Positions 1 to 6,980 of a stretch of 38,115 nucleotides of DNA are shown here, in pieces. The DNA lies in the IMG/VR virus record IMGVR_UViG_3300045902_000409, positions 1 to 38,115 of that record. One strand, given 5' to 3'. Both the position numbers and the translations under genes were made by a program. The notes beneath the pieces are model-generated. The model was not told the DNA's origin and ran no database searches. It worked only from the letters and a program-made list of their open reading frames with translations. Source of the stretch: a virus. Within the stretch, counting starts at the first letter, position 1, and each line of letters begins with the position of its first letter.

Positions 1-424
1 TGGATTTTATGCCAAGAAGGCCGTAGATCCAAATGGCAACCACCCGCCAAATGGCGTCCCTCTATCCGGTAAGCTGTCAGACATAGTTATAGACGGACGA
101 TTGATCGAATGCAAACACCTCCCTACGGGCTTTTTAATGATATCTCGCGAAGGTGTCAATAAGATGGTCAAATCTTTCCCAGAGCTGGAATATGAGGAAG
201 ATTATATTCAAATGAAGTTCGGCAAAGATAAAATGGCCTATGCTCTATACCAGACGATAGTGGGTGAAGTGGATGGTAAGAAGAGTTTTGTCTCCGAGGA
301 CTATTCATTTTGCATGAGAGCTACGCAGTGCGGCATTAAGATTTTTGGTGACACAGCAGCCGTATTGGGGCATATTGGCAATACCATTTATCATCTAGGA
401 CATTTAATTCCAGGAGGCAAGTAA
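1..424 (+). CDS. Glycosyltransferase, GT-A type (5' end outside window)
   Basis: The frame is open from base 2, so this is the C-terminal part of a longer protein, about 140 residues visible; the TTG at 101 is internal. Visible blocks are a P-T-G-F-L-M-I segment, then S-E-D-Y-S-F-C (bases about 295-315), then G-H-I-G-N-T near the end. That order (a PTGF stretch, an E-D acid pair followed by an aromatic residue and Cys, and a downstream G-H-I-G) is typical of GT-A fold glycosyltransferases found in phage genomes. The likely role is transfer of a sugar from a nucleotide-sugar onto DNA, a virion protein or a surface glycan; the acceptor cannot be told. The next gene follows after one base. The family call is fairly secure, the substrate unknown. 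Confidence 0.6.
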   Translation, partial: GFYAKKAVDPNGNHPPNGVPLSGKLSDIVIDGRLIECKHLPTGFLMISREGVNKMVKSFPELEYEEDYIQMKFGKDKMAYALYQTIVGEVDGKKSFVSEDYSFCMRATQCGIKIFGDTAAVLGHIGNTIYHLGHLIPGGK

Positions 425-425
425 C

Positions 426-1349
426 ATGGAGAATAAAAAATATTTGGAAATGATTCAAGACTTAGAGAGTAAGATTAGTCTAGTTTTGGACGAAGAGAAA
501 GTTAAGCTAGTTCGCGAAGCGGCTGGCATGTATTACTCTCTCGACGACTCGACCAATGGCCTGGATTTTTGGCGCGAACATATTCTGGAAAAGACTCAGG
601 ACTATCCGACTGATGCTATGAAATTTTGGCAAGCTAACCGAGAGCTTAAGGGTCGTCTTGGTAGGCTTTACGATGAGGCTATTGCTTTTCAAAAGGCGGA
701 GCTAGATTTGCAGGAACTTCAGCTTGATCTTGAGGATCTTCAAAAGCGCCCAGCAGACCAAGAAATAGACAAGCGCACACTTATTCAAATTGCGCGAAAA
801 GAATTAGAGCTTAAGCAGGCTTCGATTAGGCTAGAAAATGCTAAGTTGCAGTTAGAGCGAACCCAAAGAGAAGTTGAAGACTTTAAGCAACTTTGCGACC
901 AATACTCCGAAGGGGGTAAGAAAATACTCCCATACGAGAAAGCACGGGTGGAAGAGATCCGAGTTAAGATGGAGAACCGCTACCTGCATCATGTACTGAC
1001 CGGGACGCCACTAACTACTCCAGAACATGCCTTACTAAGCAAGAATGGGGTGGTAGCTCCTCCTTCTGAAAATGTCATTAAGAAATTGCGCTTGCTGGGC
1101 CGAGACGACTTGGCTGTGCAAGAACATAGTAAACTTGTAGCCGCAGAAAGAATGCATCAATTGGTGCTAAGTGGGGCCATGAACCAACCATTGCCTCAAT
1201 TGCCTGCGGATATCCCATTTGCAGTCAAAGACCTGGAGAGAAATCATGGTGGAATTAGTATGGTCAATCCTGCGCAAACTCTTCCCGAGCCGCCAAAACC
1301 AATCGCAGTCACAGACGAGCCCGATTTTGAAGTCAAGTCCGACGGTTAA
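426..1349 (+). CDS. Coiled-coil protein of unknown function
   Basis: A 307-residue protein starting at an ATG with a strong SD (AGGAGG, 9 bases upstream). Residues about 90-165 are a long Leu/Glu/Gln/Lys-rich heptad region predicted to form a coiled coil. The N-terminal 80 residues are mixed and contain a Y-Y-S-L-D-D stretch. The C-terminal 60 residues are Pro-rich and probably disordered. There is no signal peptide, membrane segment or recognisable catalytic motif. It lies between a glycosyltransferase and a peptidoglycan peptidase in one plus-strand run, and its last 104 bases overlap the peptidase gene in another frame. A structural or scaffold-like role is possible but only a guess. Confidence 0.6.
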   Translation: MENKKYLEMIQDLESKISLVLDEEKVKLVREAAGMYYSLDDSTNGLDFWREHILEKTQDYPTDAMKFWQANRELKGRLGRLYDEAIAFQKAELDLQELQLDLEDLQKRPADQEIDKRTLIQIARKELELKQASIRLENAKLQLERTQREVEDFKQLCDQYSEGGKKILPYEKARVEEIRVKMENRYLHHVLTGTPLTTPEHALLSKNGVVAPPSENVIKKLRLLGRDDLAVQEHSKLVAAERMHQLVLSGAMNQPLPQLPADIPFAVKDLERNHGGISMVNPAQTLPEPPKPIAVTDEPDFEVKSDG

Positions 1350-1833
1350 CAATGTGTCAATAAATTTATCAGATAAAATCCCCGGCTCTAGCTATTTTAC
1401 CTGGAAAGAGGCGTTATGGCTTCCTAGATGGAACATGGCCTATATTCCCGATCAGGCTACCTTAGATAACATTATTGAGCTTGCGAGGCGTATGGATGCG
1501 GTTCGGGTTCTTGTAGGTAAACCTATTAATGTTACTGTTTGGTTGCGACCTAATGTGCCTGGCAAGGGCGACTACAACGCTTTAATTGGCGGGGCATCCA
1601 ATAGCTCTCACAAGACCGGTCAGGCTGTAGATTTTGGAGTAAACGGCCTTACAGTAGATCAGGTTTTAGATATTGTCCAACCCAAACTAATGGGCCTACA
1701 GCTATCCGCTGAAAACAATGGATCTATTGACAGAATAGCCAAGAACGGTGGCAGTGGCGGTCCCAGAAATTGGATTCATCTACAGAGTCGCCCTTTGTCT
1801 GGTTCTGTACCGTGGCGGATCTTTAATCCCTAA
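1246..1833 (+). CDS. M15/LAS-family peptidoglycan peptidase (endolysin candidate)
   Basis: A 195-residue zinc peptidase of the D,D-carboxypeptidase/endopeptidase type, expected to cut peptide cross-links in the cell wall. The metal site is visible: S-x-H-x-x-G-x-A-x-D with His122 and Asp129, and the second His in W-I-H (His178) near the C-terminus. The ATG at 1246 is preferred because GGAGAG lies 5 bases upstream; a TTG nine codons earlier has no better site. The first 35 residues are a short hydrophobic/basic stretch and a Ser/Gln-rich linker, not a classical signal peptide, so export would need a holin or delivery with the virion. It starts 104 bases inside the previous gene and ends overlapping the convergent glycosyltransferase by 11 bases. 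The fold is well supported; lysis versus virion-entry role is undecided. Confidence 0.8.
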   Translation: MVELVWSILRKLFPSRQNQSQSQTSPILKSSPTVNNVSINLSDKIPGSSYFTWKEALWLPRWNMAYIPDQATLDNIIELARRMDAVRVLVGKPINVTVWLRPNVPGKGDYNALIGGASNSSHKTGQAVDFGVNGLTVDQVLDIVQPKLMGLQLSAENNGSIDRIAKNGGSGGPRNWIHLQSRPLSGSVPWRIFNP

Positions 1834-2893
1834 GCAGTTTGGTTATTAAAAAAGCTATTTGTCCCCATTCTGGCTTGGCCAGCATTTCTTGATTTGCTCT
1901 TTCTTGCCAAAATCGTAGGTACTTTGAATCATTAAATAGGCGGACCATTTCTCCGATAAACTGCTCTTTGTATTCTGGCGTATCGGGATTGCCAGGTAAT
2001 AGTATGCCTCCACATCCTACGGTCTCAGGTAAGCACCCTATGGCAGAAGTTAAAATGGCGTTATTGGCCAATCCGGCCTCTTGGGCTGTGATGCAGTAAG
2101 TTTCTTCAAAATGGGTGCCATACATCCATATCTGGGATTGTCGCTGCACCTTAGATAAGTCTAAATGACCTAGGCGGCCATAGTATTTTACGAATGGCTT
2201 ATGTAGCAAGGATTTGCATTTATTCATGTCCTCTAGTAGCTGCGGGGTACCTCGCTGCTTTATGATGCCGTCTATGGTCGTAAAGTTATTACATACTGCC
2301 AATTTGAAGTCCGGCACATACTTAACAATCTCTTCAGACCATTGCAGCATACGCAAAAGCCCGCGACTAGGACAGGATGAATAAAACGCCTGGAAAGGAT
2401 GTCGCTTGATCATTTTTTGATACAGGCTGGCGTCGGCTGTTAGAGGGACTATGTATACCTTATCTTTGGGCATTTTTTGTTGTTTGGCCATATTATCAGC
2501 AGCCCATTTAGATAGTGCCCAAATTTGGTCCAGCCGATTCCAGTCAAAACCGCCTGGAGGTTCAGATATTACGGTATCTGTAGCCCATGCAATTGCTTTG
2601 TTGTATGTTATCGGTATTTTGCAAAAATCAGTCAAAGGAAAAACTGTTCGATACATGATTAATATGTCCGTACCGATAGAGTCTACTGAGTCGTGGGGTA
2701 TGTATTTGACCCCTTCTTTGGTCGTTATATTTGAAGGTACGTCCCCATATACTTCTACGTCGTAGCCATACCTAACTAACTTAGGAGCTAATTGAATGAT
2801 GGCGCCCTCCGATCCTCCGATGCCGCCATTTTCAATTACCCCAGGATGCCATTTTTCCCAAGCAGGTCCCATGTATATAGCTATTTTTTTCAT
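1823..2893 (-). CDS. GT-B fold glycosyltransferase (GT4-like)
   Basis: A 356-residue protein. The N-terminus (I-A-I-Y-M-G-P) followed by a Gly-rich G-G-I-G-G-S-E loop and an A-P-K-L helix is the usual opening of GT-B glycosyltransferases. The C-terminal half has the donor-site pattern F-E-E-T-Y-C-I-T-A-Q-E-A (E-x7-E type) followed by a G-C-L-P-E-T-V block, typical of GT4 enzymes such as mannosyl- and glucosyltransferases. It probably glycosylates a host surface glycan or a phage component. ATG 2893 fits the usual GT4 opening; a GTG three codons upstream is possible. Neither has a clear SD. It is the last gene of the leftward block and overlaps the convergent peptidase by 11 bases. Its donor and acceptor cannot be told. 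Confidence 0.75.
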   Translation of the reverse strand: MKKIAIYMGPAWEKWHPGVIENGGIGGSEGAIIQLAPKLVRYGYDVEVYGDVPSNITTKEGVKYIPHDSVDSIGTDILIMYRTVFPLTDFCKIPITYNKAIAWATDTVISEPPGGFDWNRLDQIWALSKWAADNMAKQQKMPKDKVYIVPLTADASLYQKMIKRHPFQAFYSSCPSRGLLRMLQWSEEIVKYVPDFKLAVCNNFTTIDGIIKQRGTPQLLEDMNKCKSLLHKPFVKYYGRLGHLDLSKVQRQSQIWMYGTHFEETYCITAQEAGLANNAILTSAIGCLPETVGCGGILLPGNPDTPEYKEQFIGEMVRLFNDSKYLRFWQERANQEMLAKPEWGQIAFLITKLLRD

Positions 2894-3075
2894 GACCACC
2901 ACATATTCATTTTCTTTTCAAGAATTTTAAAGATCAATTTATAGGCTTTATAAAGTCACGATCTTTATAGATAATCGGCAACCACTCCATTACCCTTTTA
3001 ATATTATTAAAAAAACTCCATATGGAATTATATATTCTATAGACCAAGCTCGTGCCTCGGTATCTTTTTATTTTT
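2894..3075 (-). other. AT-rich intergenic gap with a possible 18-codon ORF
   Basis: This is the longest gene-free stretch in the leftward block. On the minus strand it holds a short palindrome, TCCATATGGA (about 3017-3026), followed by GTTTTTTT, which could act as a weak terminator for the upstream gene. An 18-codon frame at 2990-2934 begins with ATG and ends with TGA, with AAAAGGG placed very close to its start; it has no recognisable product and may be chance. Several TATAAA-like strings occur, but none pairs with a -35 at 16-18 bases. No tRNA or convincing promoter was seen. Confidence 0.3.
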
Positions 3076-3300
3076 TTAGCTAAGGTCCTGTTCATTGAGT
3101 CCGCCCTGCTCCATTAGCCGCTCTAGTGATTTGCCTTGAAGCCACCAAGATCCTACGCAAAATAGGGCTACTACGCCATTCAACCACTGAGCAGTTACTA
3201 CCAGAAGTAGGGTAGCCAATATAGCTATAGTAAGAGACATCCGTCTGCTTTGCTGCAACATGCCAATTTGTAATAATAGTTTTACTTGTTCCTTTTCCAT
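3076..3300 (-). CDS. Small two-helix membrane protein (holin-like candidate)
   Basis: A 74-residue protein with SD AAGGAGC upstream of the ATG. Two closely spaced hydrophobic helices are visible, about residues 20-37 (M-S-L-T-I-A-I-L-A-T) and 40-55 (N-G-V-V-A-L-F-C-V), separated by a short turn, with charged ends (a basic R-R before the first helix, an acidic tail). Size and hairpin topology suit a class II-like holin or a small inner-membrane protein. It sits 2 bases after a secreted protein gene and a few genes from the peptidase at 1246, which is compatible with a lysis role but does not prove it. Confidence 0.55.
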   Translation of the reverse strand: MEKEQVKLLLQIGMLQQSRRMSLTIAILATLLLVVTAQWLNGVVALFCVGSWWLQGKSLERLMEQGGLNEQDLS

Positions 3301-3301
3301 T

Positions 3302-3799
3302 CTACAGCTCCTTGTATGTTTTATTGCAGTCGTTTTTATCCATTTTGCAACGCACCTTTACAATGGCGGCTTCCCTTTTAAGTCTGGCTTGTTTTTGGTA
3401 TTCCGTCTCAGGCTTCTTAGTTTCTGCAATATGGGCAATGGTTGTCTGAGTTTCTTTTTCTGTAGCATAGTAGTCGTCGCCCGCCCCAACTGCCTCTTCT
3501 TTTGTTTTATCGGCAGCCTCAGTATTCTCTTCTTTTAACTCATTTACTTTTTGGCGAGATTCAGACAATTCGTGATGCAGCCTCTCTTTCGTCTTGAAAT
3601 AATACAGAGCACGACTTCTTAATGTATTGTACCGATCTGCTGTCACGTCTTGCTCTGACTCAGGACCATTTTCTTGCTCAAAATTGCGCTCCGCGTCTTC
3701 CTCATTGTATCCATTCCGCTCTTCGTTATACTGAGCTTCGCGTCCATTATATTGGGCAAATACATTGGTCGACATAAGTAGCAGTATGAGTTTCTTCAT
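3302..3799 (-). CDS. Secreted, highly charged protein with signal peptide
   Basis: A 165-residue protein. The N-terminus is a short Sec signal: M-K-K, a Leu-rich core, and a likely cut after the F-A pair at about residue 15. The mature part is extremely polar, rich in Glu, Asn, Gln, Lys and Tyr, with an N-terminal stretch of N-G/Y-N-E repeats (about 18-50) and a Glu/Lys helical region (about 75-115). Two Cys near the end (C-K-M-D-K-N-D-C) could form a disulphide in the periplasm. No family is recognised. There is no SD; a promoter-like element (separate entry) ends 7 bases before the ATG. A spanin-like or host-envelope role is conceivable only from location. Confidence 0.6.
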   Translation of the reverse strand: MKKLILLLMSTNVFAQYNGREAQYNEERNGYNEEDAERNFEQENGPESEQDVTADRYNTLRSRALYYFKTKERLHHELSESRQKVNELKEENTEAADKTKEEAVGAGDDYYATEKETQTTIAHIAETKKPETEYQKQARLKREAAIVKVRCKMDKNDCNKTYKEL

Positions 3800-3835
3800 A
3801 CTTAAGATATTACTTTAATGGGATCTTCTTGTGAA
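3800..3835 (-). promoter_or_regulatory. Candidate leaderless promoter for the 3799 gene
   Basis: On the minus strand TTCACA (3835-3830), a 17-base spacer, TAATAT (3812-3807), then 7 bases and the ATG at 3799. The -35 matches 5 of 6 and the -10 only 4 of 6 consensus bases. It lies over the end of the upstream gene. It is the weakest of six elements with the same layout. Confidence 0.35.
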
Positions 3836-4092
3836 GATGTAATAACTTTGACACCCCAAAAAAATAAACTGTTATCTAATTCCGGTCCAAGTTTAGCCTT
3901 TAAATGTTTATATATGGACCAACTTACTGAAATTACTGAAGGAAACTTCCACTCTATCTCAATATGGTCATATATTTTTTGCTCTAGCATAAACAGTGCC
4001 ACTGTTATGCCAACTTCTTGGCGACGACTTAGGGATCCATACCGGTCCATATGCTGACCCTCCAAAAGATAAAATCTATGATTATAGTCCAT
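3802..4092 (-). CDS. Hypothetical protein, 96 residues
   Basis: A small protein of unknown family with no signal peptide or membrane helix. It has a basic/aromatic first third (D-Y-N-H-R-F-Y, then a S-R-R-Q-E-V helix), a hydrophobic V-A-L-F-M-L-E-Q segment and a W-K-F-P-S-V-I-S-V-S strand. The ATG lacks a good SD (GGTCGGA directly upstream). It ends 3 bases before the secreted-protein gene and is preceded by a 96-base gap (4093-4188) in which I see no promoter, RNA or ORF. The frame is long and placed like a gene, but its function is unknown. Confidence 0.5.
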   Translation of the reverse strand: MDYNHRFYLLEGQHMDRYGSLSRRQEVGITVALFMLEQKIYDHIEIEWKFPSVISVSWSIYKHLKAKLGPELDNSLFFWGVKVITSSQEDPIKVIS

Positions 4093-4188
4093 TCCGACCT
4101 AAACCAGTCATCCGGTTCTGGATAGCAGATATGGATTCCTAAAGCAAGGGATCTTCTATTTTTATAGAAATAAGTTTGCCACTGTCTT

Positions 4189-5076
4189 TTAGAATTTAGC
4201 ATTTACGTTTATCCATTCTTTATATTTTGCGTGAATCTCTGCGAATAGTTTTTCGCCCCCTAGTTTTGCGTGATCTACTTGCTTAATTCTGGCCATTTCT
4301 ACAAAGGTGCCTGTCAAAAAAACTAACTTGGCAGTATATAAGTCATATTTAGTAATGGGTCTTTCTTCGGCACCTACATTCTTAATAACCCAATTGCGAG
4401 TACATCCTTCCAAGATATTGCCGTCATTTGGCGGAGTATATAGCCTCCCGTTGCTGTTCATAACAAATAAGTTAGCAACAGTAGCTTCTGCTATGTGCCC
4501 TGTGGGTGTTTGTAGCAGTGCGTCGTCAAATCCTTGGCGCTTAGCTTCCTTGTAGGCTAGATCGTTAACAACGTAATTGGCGGAGTTTTTAATCTGCATT
4601 TGGTGTTGCGGATATCCCCTAGTTTGGTTAGATATGCAAACTTTAATTTCTCTTTTGGGGAGTGCCATTTCCCTGATGGGCGTAAAAAAGATCTCGGTCT
4701 TGGTAGGAAACTCTTTATTTTGAACACCTTCGGCTGGTGCGTCAATATACATGACTGGCCGAATATAGAACTCTTTGGTGTCTAGTGCGTTGTCCCATAC
4801 ATAGTCAATGATAGCTTGTTTGATGTCCTTTTGTGTAAACACAGGCTCCATTCCTAGGGCTTTGGCGGATCTAAACAGCCGATCTATATGCTCGTCCAGA
4901 AAGACAATATTGATTTTCTGGATATCGAACGGTCCTGTAAATTGGTAGGATCGAATGCCTTCCCAGACAACCGGACCGTAATGCAGAGAGAAATTAAACC
5001 CAGCAGGATAACCACCCCCATCGTAGTGTGACTCGACAAATGACCCATCCGACCATTTTATCCACGTCTCTTTCAT
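4189..5076 (-). CDS. Branched-chain amino acid aminotransferase-like PLP enzyme
   Basis: A fold-type IV aminotransferase of 295 residues, close to the size of bacterial IlvE (about 309). It would interconvert Leu/Ile/Val and their 2-keto acids using glutamate/2-oxoglutarate. Visible motifs: V-V-W-E-G-I-R-S-Y (the G-x-F-E-G-I-R-x-Y block), the PLP lysine in Q-I-K-N-S-A-N-Y (Lys163), A-K-R-Q-G-F-D-D-A-L, the PLP-anchoring G-H-I-A-E-A-T-x-A-N-L-F, and I-L-E-G-C-T-R (the phosphate-binding L-x-G-x-T-R). All core residues look intact. The ATG at 5076 is chosen over one 8 codons upstream because GGGGGA precedes it and it overlaps the stop of a 27-codon gene as TAATG. Such a gene is very unusual in a phage. 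D-amino-acid transaminase or aminodeoxychorismate lyase are possible alternatives. Confidence 0.85.
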   Translation of the reverse strand: MKETWIKWSDGSFVESHYDGGGYPAGFNFSLHYGPVVWEGIRSYQFTGPFDIQKINIVFLDEHIDRLFRSAKALGMEPVFTQKDIKQAIIDYVWDNALDTKEFYIRPVMYIDAPAEGVQNKEFPTKTEIFFTPIREMALPKREIKVCISNQTRGYPQHQMQIKNSANYVVNDLAYKEAKRQGFDDALLQTPTGHIAEATVANLFVMNSNGRLYTPPNDGNILEGCTRNWVIKNVGAEERPITKYDLYTAKLVFLTGTFVEMARIKQVDHAKLGGEKLFAEIHAKYKEWINVNAKF

Positions 5077-5159
5077 TAATCCCCCCGATTCATTAGCCAT
5101 AAGACAAAAGCAGTAGCGAGAGCAAAGTACAATAAGACACCAATAGCAATAATTTTCAT
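5076..5159 (-). CDS. 27-residue single-pass membrane peptide
   Basis: A short frame with a perfect SD, GGAGGA (5170-5165), 5 bases before its ATG. The product is M-K followed by about 20 uninterrupted hydrophobic residues (I-I-A-I-G-V-L-L-Y-F and on to V-L-W-L-M) and a polar end N-R-G-D: one transmembrane helix with a positive N-terminus. Its TAA overlaps the ATG of the aminotransferase (TAATG), so translation of the two is probably coupled. The strong SD and exact coupling argue against chance. It could be a membrane micropeptide or a translated leader for the aminotransferase. Confidence 0.6.
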   Translation of the reverse strand: MKIIAIGVLLYFALATAFVLWLMNRGD

Positions 5160-5187
5160 TTTTGTCCTCCGCCTATTTCTTCCGCCA

Positions 5188-5937
5188 TTAATTATTCGAA
5201 ATTTTGACGTAGACATGCATAAAGTCTCCATTTTTTATTTTAGAAGGAAGATCCAACGATGCCCAGGACAGGGCTTTGTGAATTTCATATTCATCGTCCA
5301 TTTTTAAAGTTTTTCTGGCGTAAATATCTAAAATTTTATTAAATGCCTTATCGGTGTCTGTGCTCCAAACAACAGCCTTCATTTTATTTTTATCGACTTG
5401 TCGATGAACCACCTTTGTCAGCTCGTCTATTGGGCTATGTTGTATAGTGTATTTTTTTTCTAAAAGAAGTGCCGATATATCTATATCTGTCCAGCTAGAG
5501 AGATTGACTGTGGGGTATTCCGGCTCTACCGCTTCCATGTCATCCTGCTTTAGGAAGGGGCGACCATTTTCAAAGATTGTGGAAAGTTGCAAAGAAGAGG
5601 AGAGCTGAATGCCGCCTGAATGGCGGATGCTGGGGCCAATAGCGCATAGTGCTTTGGATAGGTCGGGGCTAAATTCTCTTCCAAATCTACCTTCTGATTC
5701 ACTTAAAATTAAAAGAAACTGGCCAGACTCCATAGCTGCTTCTTTTAGCATTTCGAGATCTTGGGTAGAGATGTCTATGTCTCCGTACCACACCTTTTCT
5801 TTGTTGGATGTATAAATATTGGCGTTAAAAAACACCACATGGGTTGGATTGTTAAAAAGATATCGCCCCTTACTTCCTGATATAAGTCTACCGGCATTGC
5901 CGAGCTTTGCCGAGATTAGATCTGTCAAGTAATTCAT
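5188..5937 (-). CDS. Hypothetical protein, 249 residues
   Basis: The family is not recognised. The ATG has a very strong SD (AAGGAGGA), suggesting good expression. No signal or membrane helix. The N-terminal third carries a strand-rich stretch (T-H-V-V-F-F-N-A-N-I-Y), then a helical acidic part and S-G-Q-F-L-L-I-L-S-E-S-E-G-R-F-G. The C-terminal third has a helix with K-A-V-V-W-S-T-D-T-D-K-A-F. It overlaps the end of the FmdB-like gene by 4 bases, so the two are probably co-translated. The block of host-interaction-like small genes around it hints at an accessory role, without direct evidence. Confidence 0.6.
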   Translation of the reverse strand: MNYLTDLISAKLGNAGRLISGSKGRYLFNNPTHVVFFNANIYTSNKEKVWYGDIDISTQDLEMLKEAAMESGQFLLILSESEGRFGREFSPDLSKALCAIGPSIRHSGGIQLSSSLQLSTIFENGRPFLKQDDMEAVEPEYPTVNLSSWTDIDISALLLEKKYTIQHSPIDELTKVVHRQVDKNKMKAVVWSTDTDKAFNKILDIYARKTLKMDDEYEIHKALSWASLDLPSKIKNGDFMHVYVKISNN

Positions 5938-6311
5938 TTGTTGTCCTCCTTTTTTCGGACTCTGAATCTTCCACCTTCTTTAACAAATACACCATTTTGC
6001 TTCGCCTTATCTATAGGAAGTTTGCCTCTACCGTCTTCTATAATCTCATGAATGCCTTGATTGGCAAAATGGTCCTTAACTCTCTTATCAATAGCTTCGT
6101 CCCACTTAATGTCGCGCCTAGCTCCGGTGTCCCTATTTACAAGTGCCTTGACTGTTGTTACAGCTACCTGACTTAACTGCCTTTCCGTATTGCTGCCGCA
6201 AATAGGACAAATTGGCGTCTCTTCGGGCTTGGGAGTGCCATCAAAATACTGCTTAATCTCATAAAGCTCTTCTTCTTGATGATTTGGGCAGACAAATCTA
6301 TAGATCGGCAT
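5934..6311 (-). CDS. FmdB-type zinc-ribbon protein
   Basis: A 125-residue protein opening with M-P-I-Y-R-F-x-C, the signature start of the FmdB/zf-RRPxxxx family of small zinc ribbons. Metal ligands are Cys8 with His11 (C-P-N-H, in place of the usual C-x-x-C) and Cys35/Cys38 (C-P-I-C). The rest is a basic helical tail (about residues 70-125) ending in R-V-R-K-K-E-D-N-K, compatible with nucleic-acid binding. FmdB proteins are annotated as putative regulators; in phages the family is common and its job is unknown. The start has an AGGA SD and overlaps the stop of the upstream gene by one base. Confidence 0.75.
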   Translation of the reverse strand: MPIYRFVCPNHQEEELYEIKQYFDGTPKPEETPICPICGSNTERQLSQVAVTTVKALVNRDTGARRDIKWDEAIDKRVKDHFANQGIHEIIEDGRGKLPIDKAKQNGVFVKEGGRFRVRKKEDNK

Positions 6312-6760
6312 TAGGCATCCTGTATAGTGGTCAAGTGAGACGCTTTTTCAAAAATTCGCTTAGCAGCATAATAATCGTGCCTAGAAGCTTCAAGCTTCCC
6401 TTGAAGGAACGTAAGAACAGCCTTCGCTTGTTCTTGGTGCTCTTTAGCCTTAATATATAACTCATCTGTGTCTGCATAAGCCTTCCTTAATGTATCAGTT
6501 AGTTTGAGTTGTTTTTGTTCTGCATATATACTAGCCCGTTCCAGTAGTGCAAGAGCATACTGCCGCTCGGACTCAATCTTGGCTTGGCTGTACTGTAGCT
6601 CTGCCTTCGCCACTTCTCCAGAAAGTTCCGAAAAAATCATGTTTGCTGTTCGCATCAACAAGGGAGTCTCATTAATCACTGGCTCCATTAACTTCTCGTT
6701 GTTCTTGTTCAGTGCGTCTATCAGATCTTGTCGAATACTGAAGTTTGTAAGTTGGCTCAT
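6311..6760 (-). CDS. Helical coiled-coil protein, 149 residues
   Basis: The ATG at 6760 is preferred to an ATG 26 codons upstream because AAAGGGGAGT lies just before it. The product is almost entirely helical: Ala/Gln/Glu/Lys-rich heptads from about residue 45 to 140, with no Cys and no membrane segment. No family is recognised. Its first 89 bases overlap the lipoprotein gene at 6672 in another frame, and its stop overlaps the FmdB-like start by one base. A structural, adaptor or scaffold role would fit the composition. Confidence 0.6.
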   Translation of the reverse strand: MSQLTNFSIRQDLIDALNKNNEKLMEPVINETPLLMRTANMIFSELSGEVAKAELQYSQAKIESERQYALALLERASIYAEQKQLKLTDTLRKAYADTDELYIKAKEHQEQAKAVLTFLQGKLEASRHDYYAAKRIFEKASHLTTIQDA

Positions 6761-6980
6761 TTGACTCCCCTTTCGTTCTGCATTGGCAGAAGCTTGTCTC
6801 TCCGTCAGAGAATATCGCAAATCTAGTTCCAGGTCCATGCATTTTTTTACAAAAATTAGCGCATTTGGCCGATTCGCTTAAGTTATCGTAACTTCTGACT
6901 TTTGTTCGAGTTACTGGTCCAGGAGAGACACACCCGACCATAATGTTAGCTATGAGGATCGCTGTCCAAAACTTCAACAT
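6672..6980 (-). CDS. Small lipoprotein
   Basis: A 102-residue protein. The ATG at 6980 has GGAGAG 4 bases upstream and sits inside the 3' end of recA. The N-terminus is a lipoprotein signal: M-L-K-F, a short hydrophobic core and lipobox I-M-V-G-C, so Cys18 should be lipidated. The mature domain has four further Cys (C-A-N-F-C about residues 40-44, C-Q-C about 65-67) probably forming two disulphides, followed by a polar Arg/Glu/Gln tail encoded in the 89-base overlap with the next gene. A lipidated envelope protein could serve as an outer spanin, a superinfection-exclusion factor or similar; which one cannot be told. Confidence 0.65.
   Translation of the reverse strand: MLKFWTAILIANIMVGCVSPGPVTRTKVRSYDNLSESAKCANFCKKMHGPGTRFAIFSDGETSFCQCRTKGESNEPTYKLQYSTRSDRRTEQEQREVNGASD

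Noticed and set aside
2451-2765. Plus-strand ORF inside the GT-B glycosyltransferase
   Set aside because: Antisense shadow; the glycosyltransferase motifs cover the same bases.
2930-2965. TATAAATT/TATAAA strings as T4-like late promoters
   Set aside because: The region is simply AT-rich, the full TATAAATA octamer is absent, and no other junction in the window carries it.
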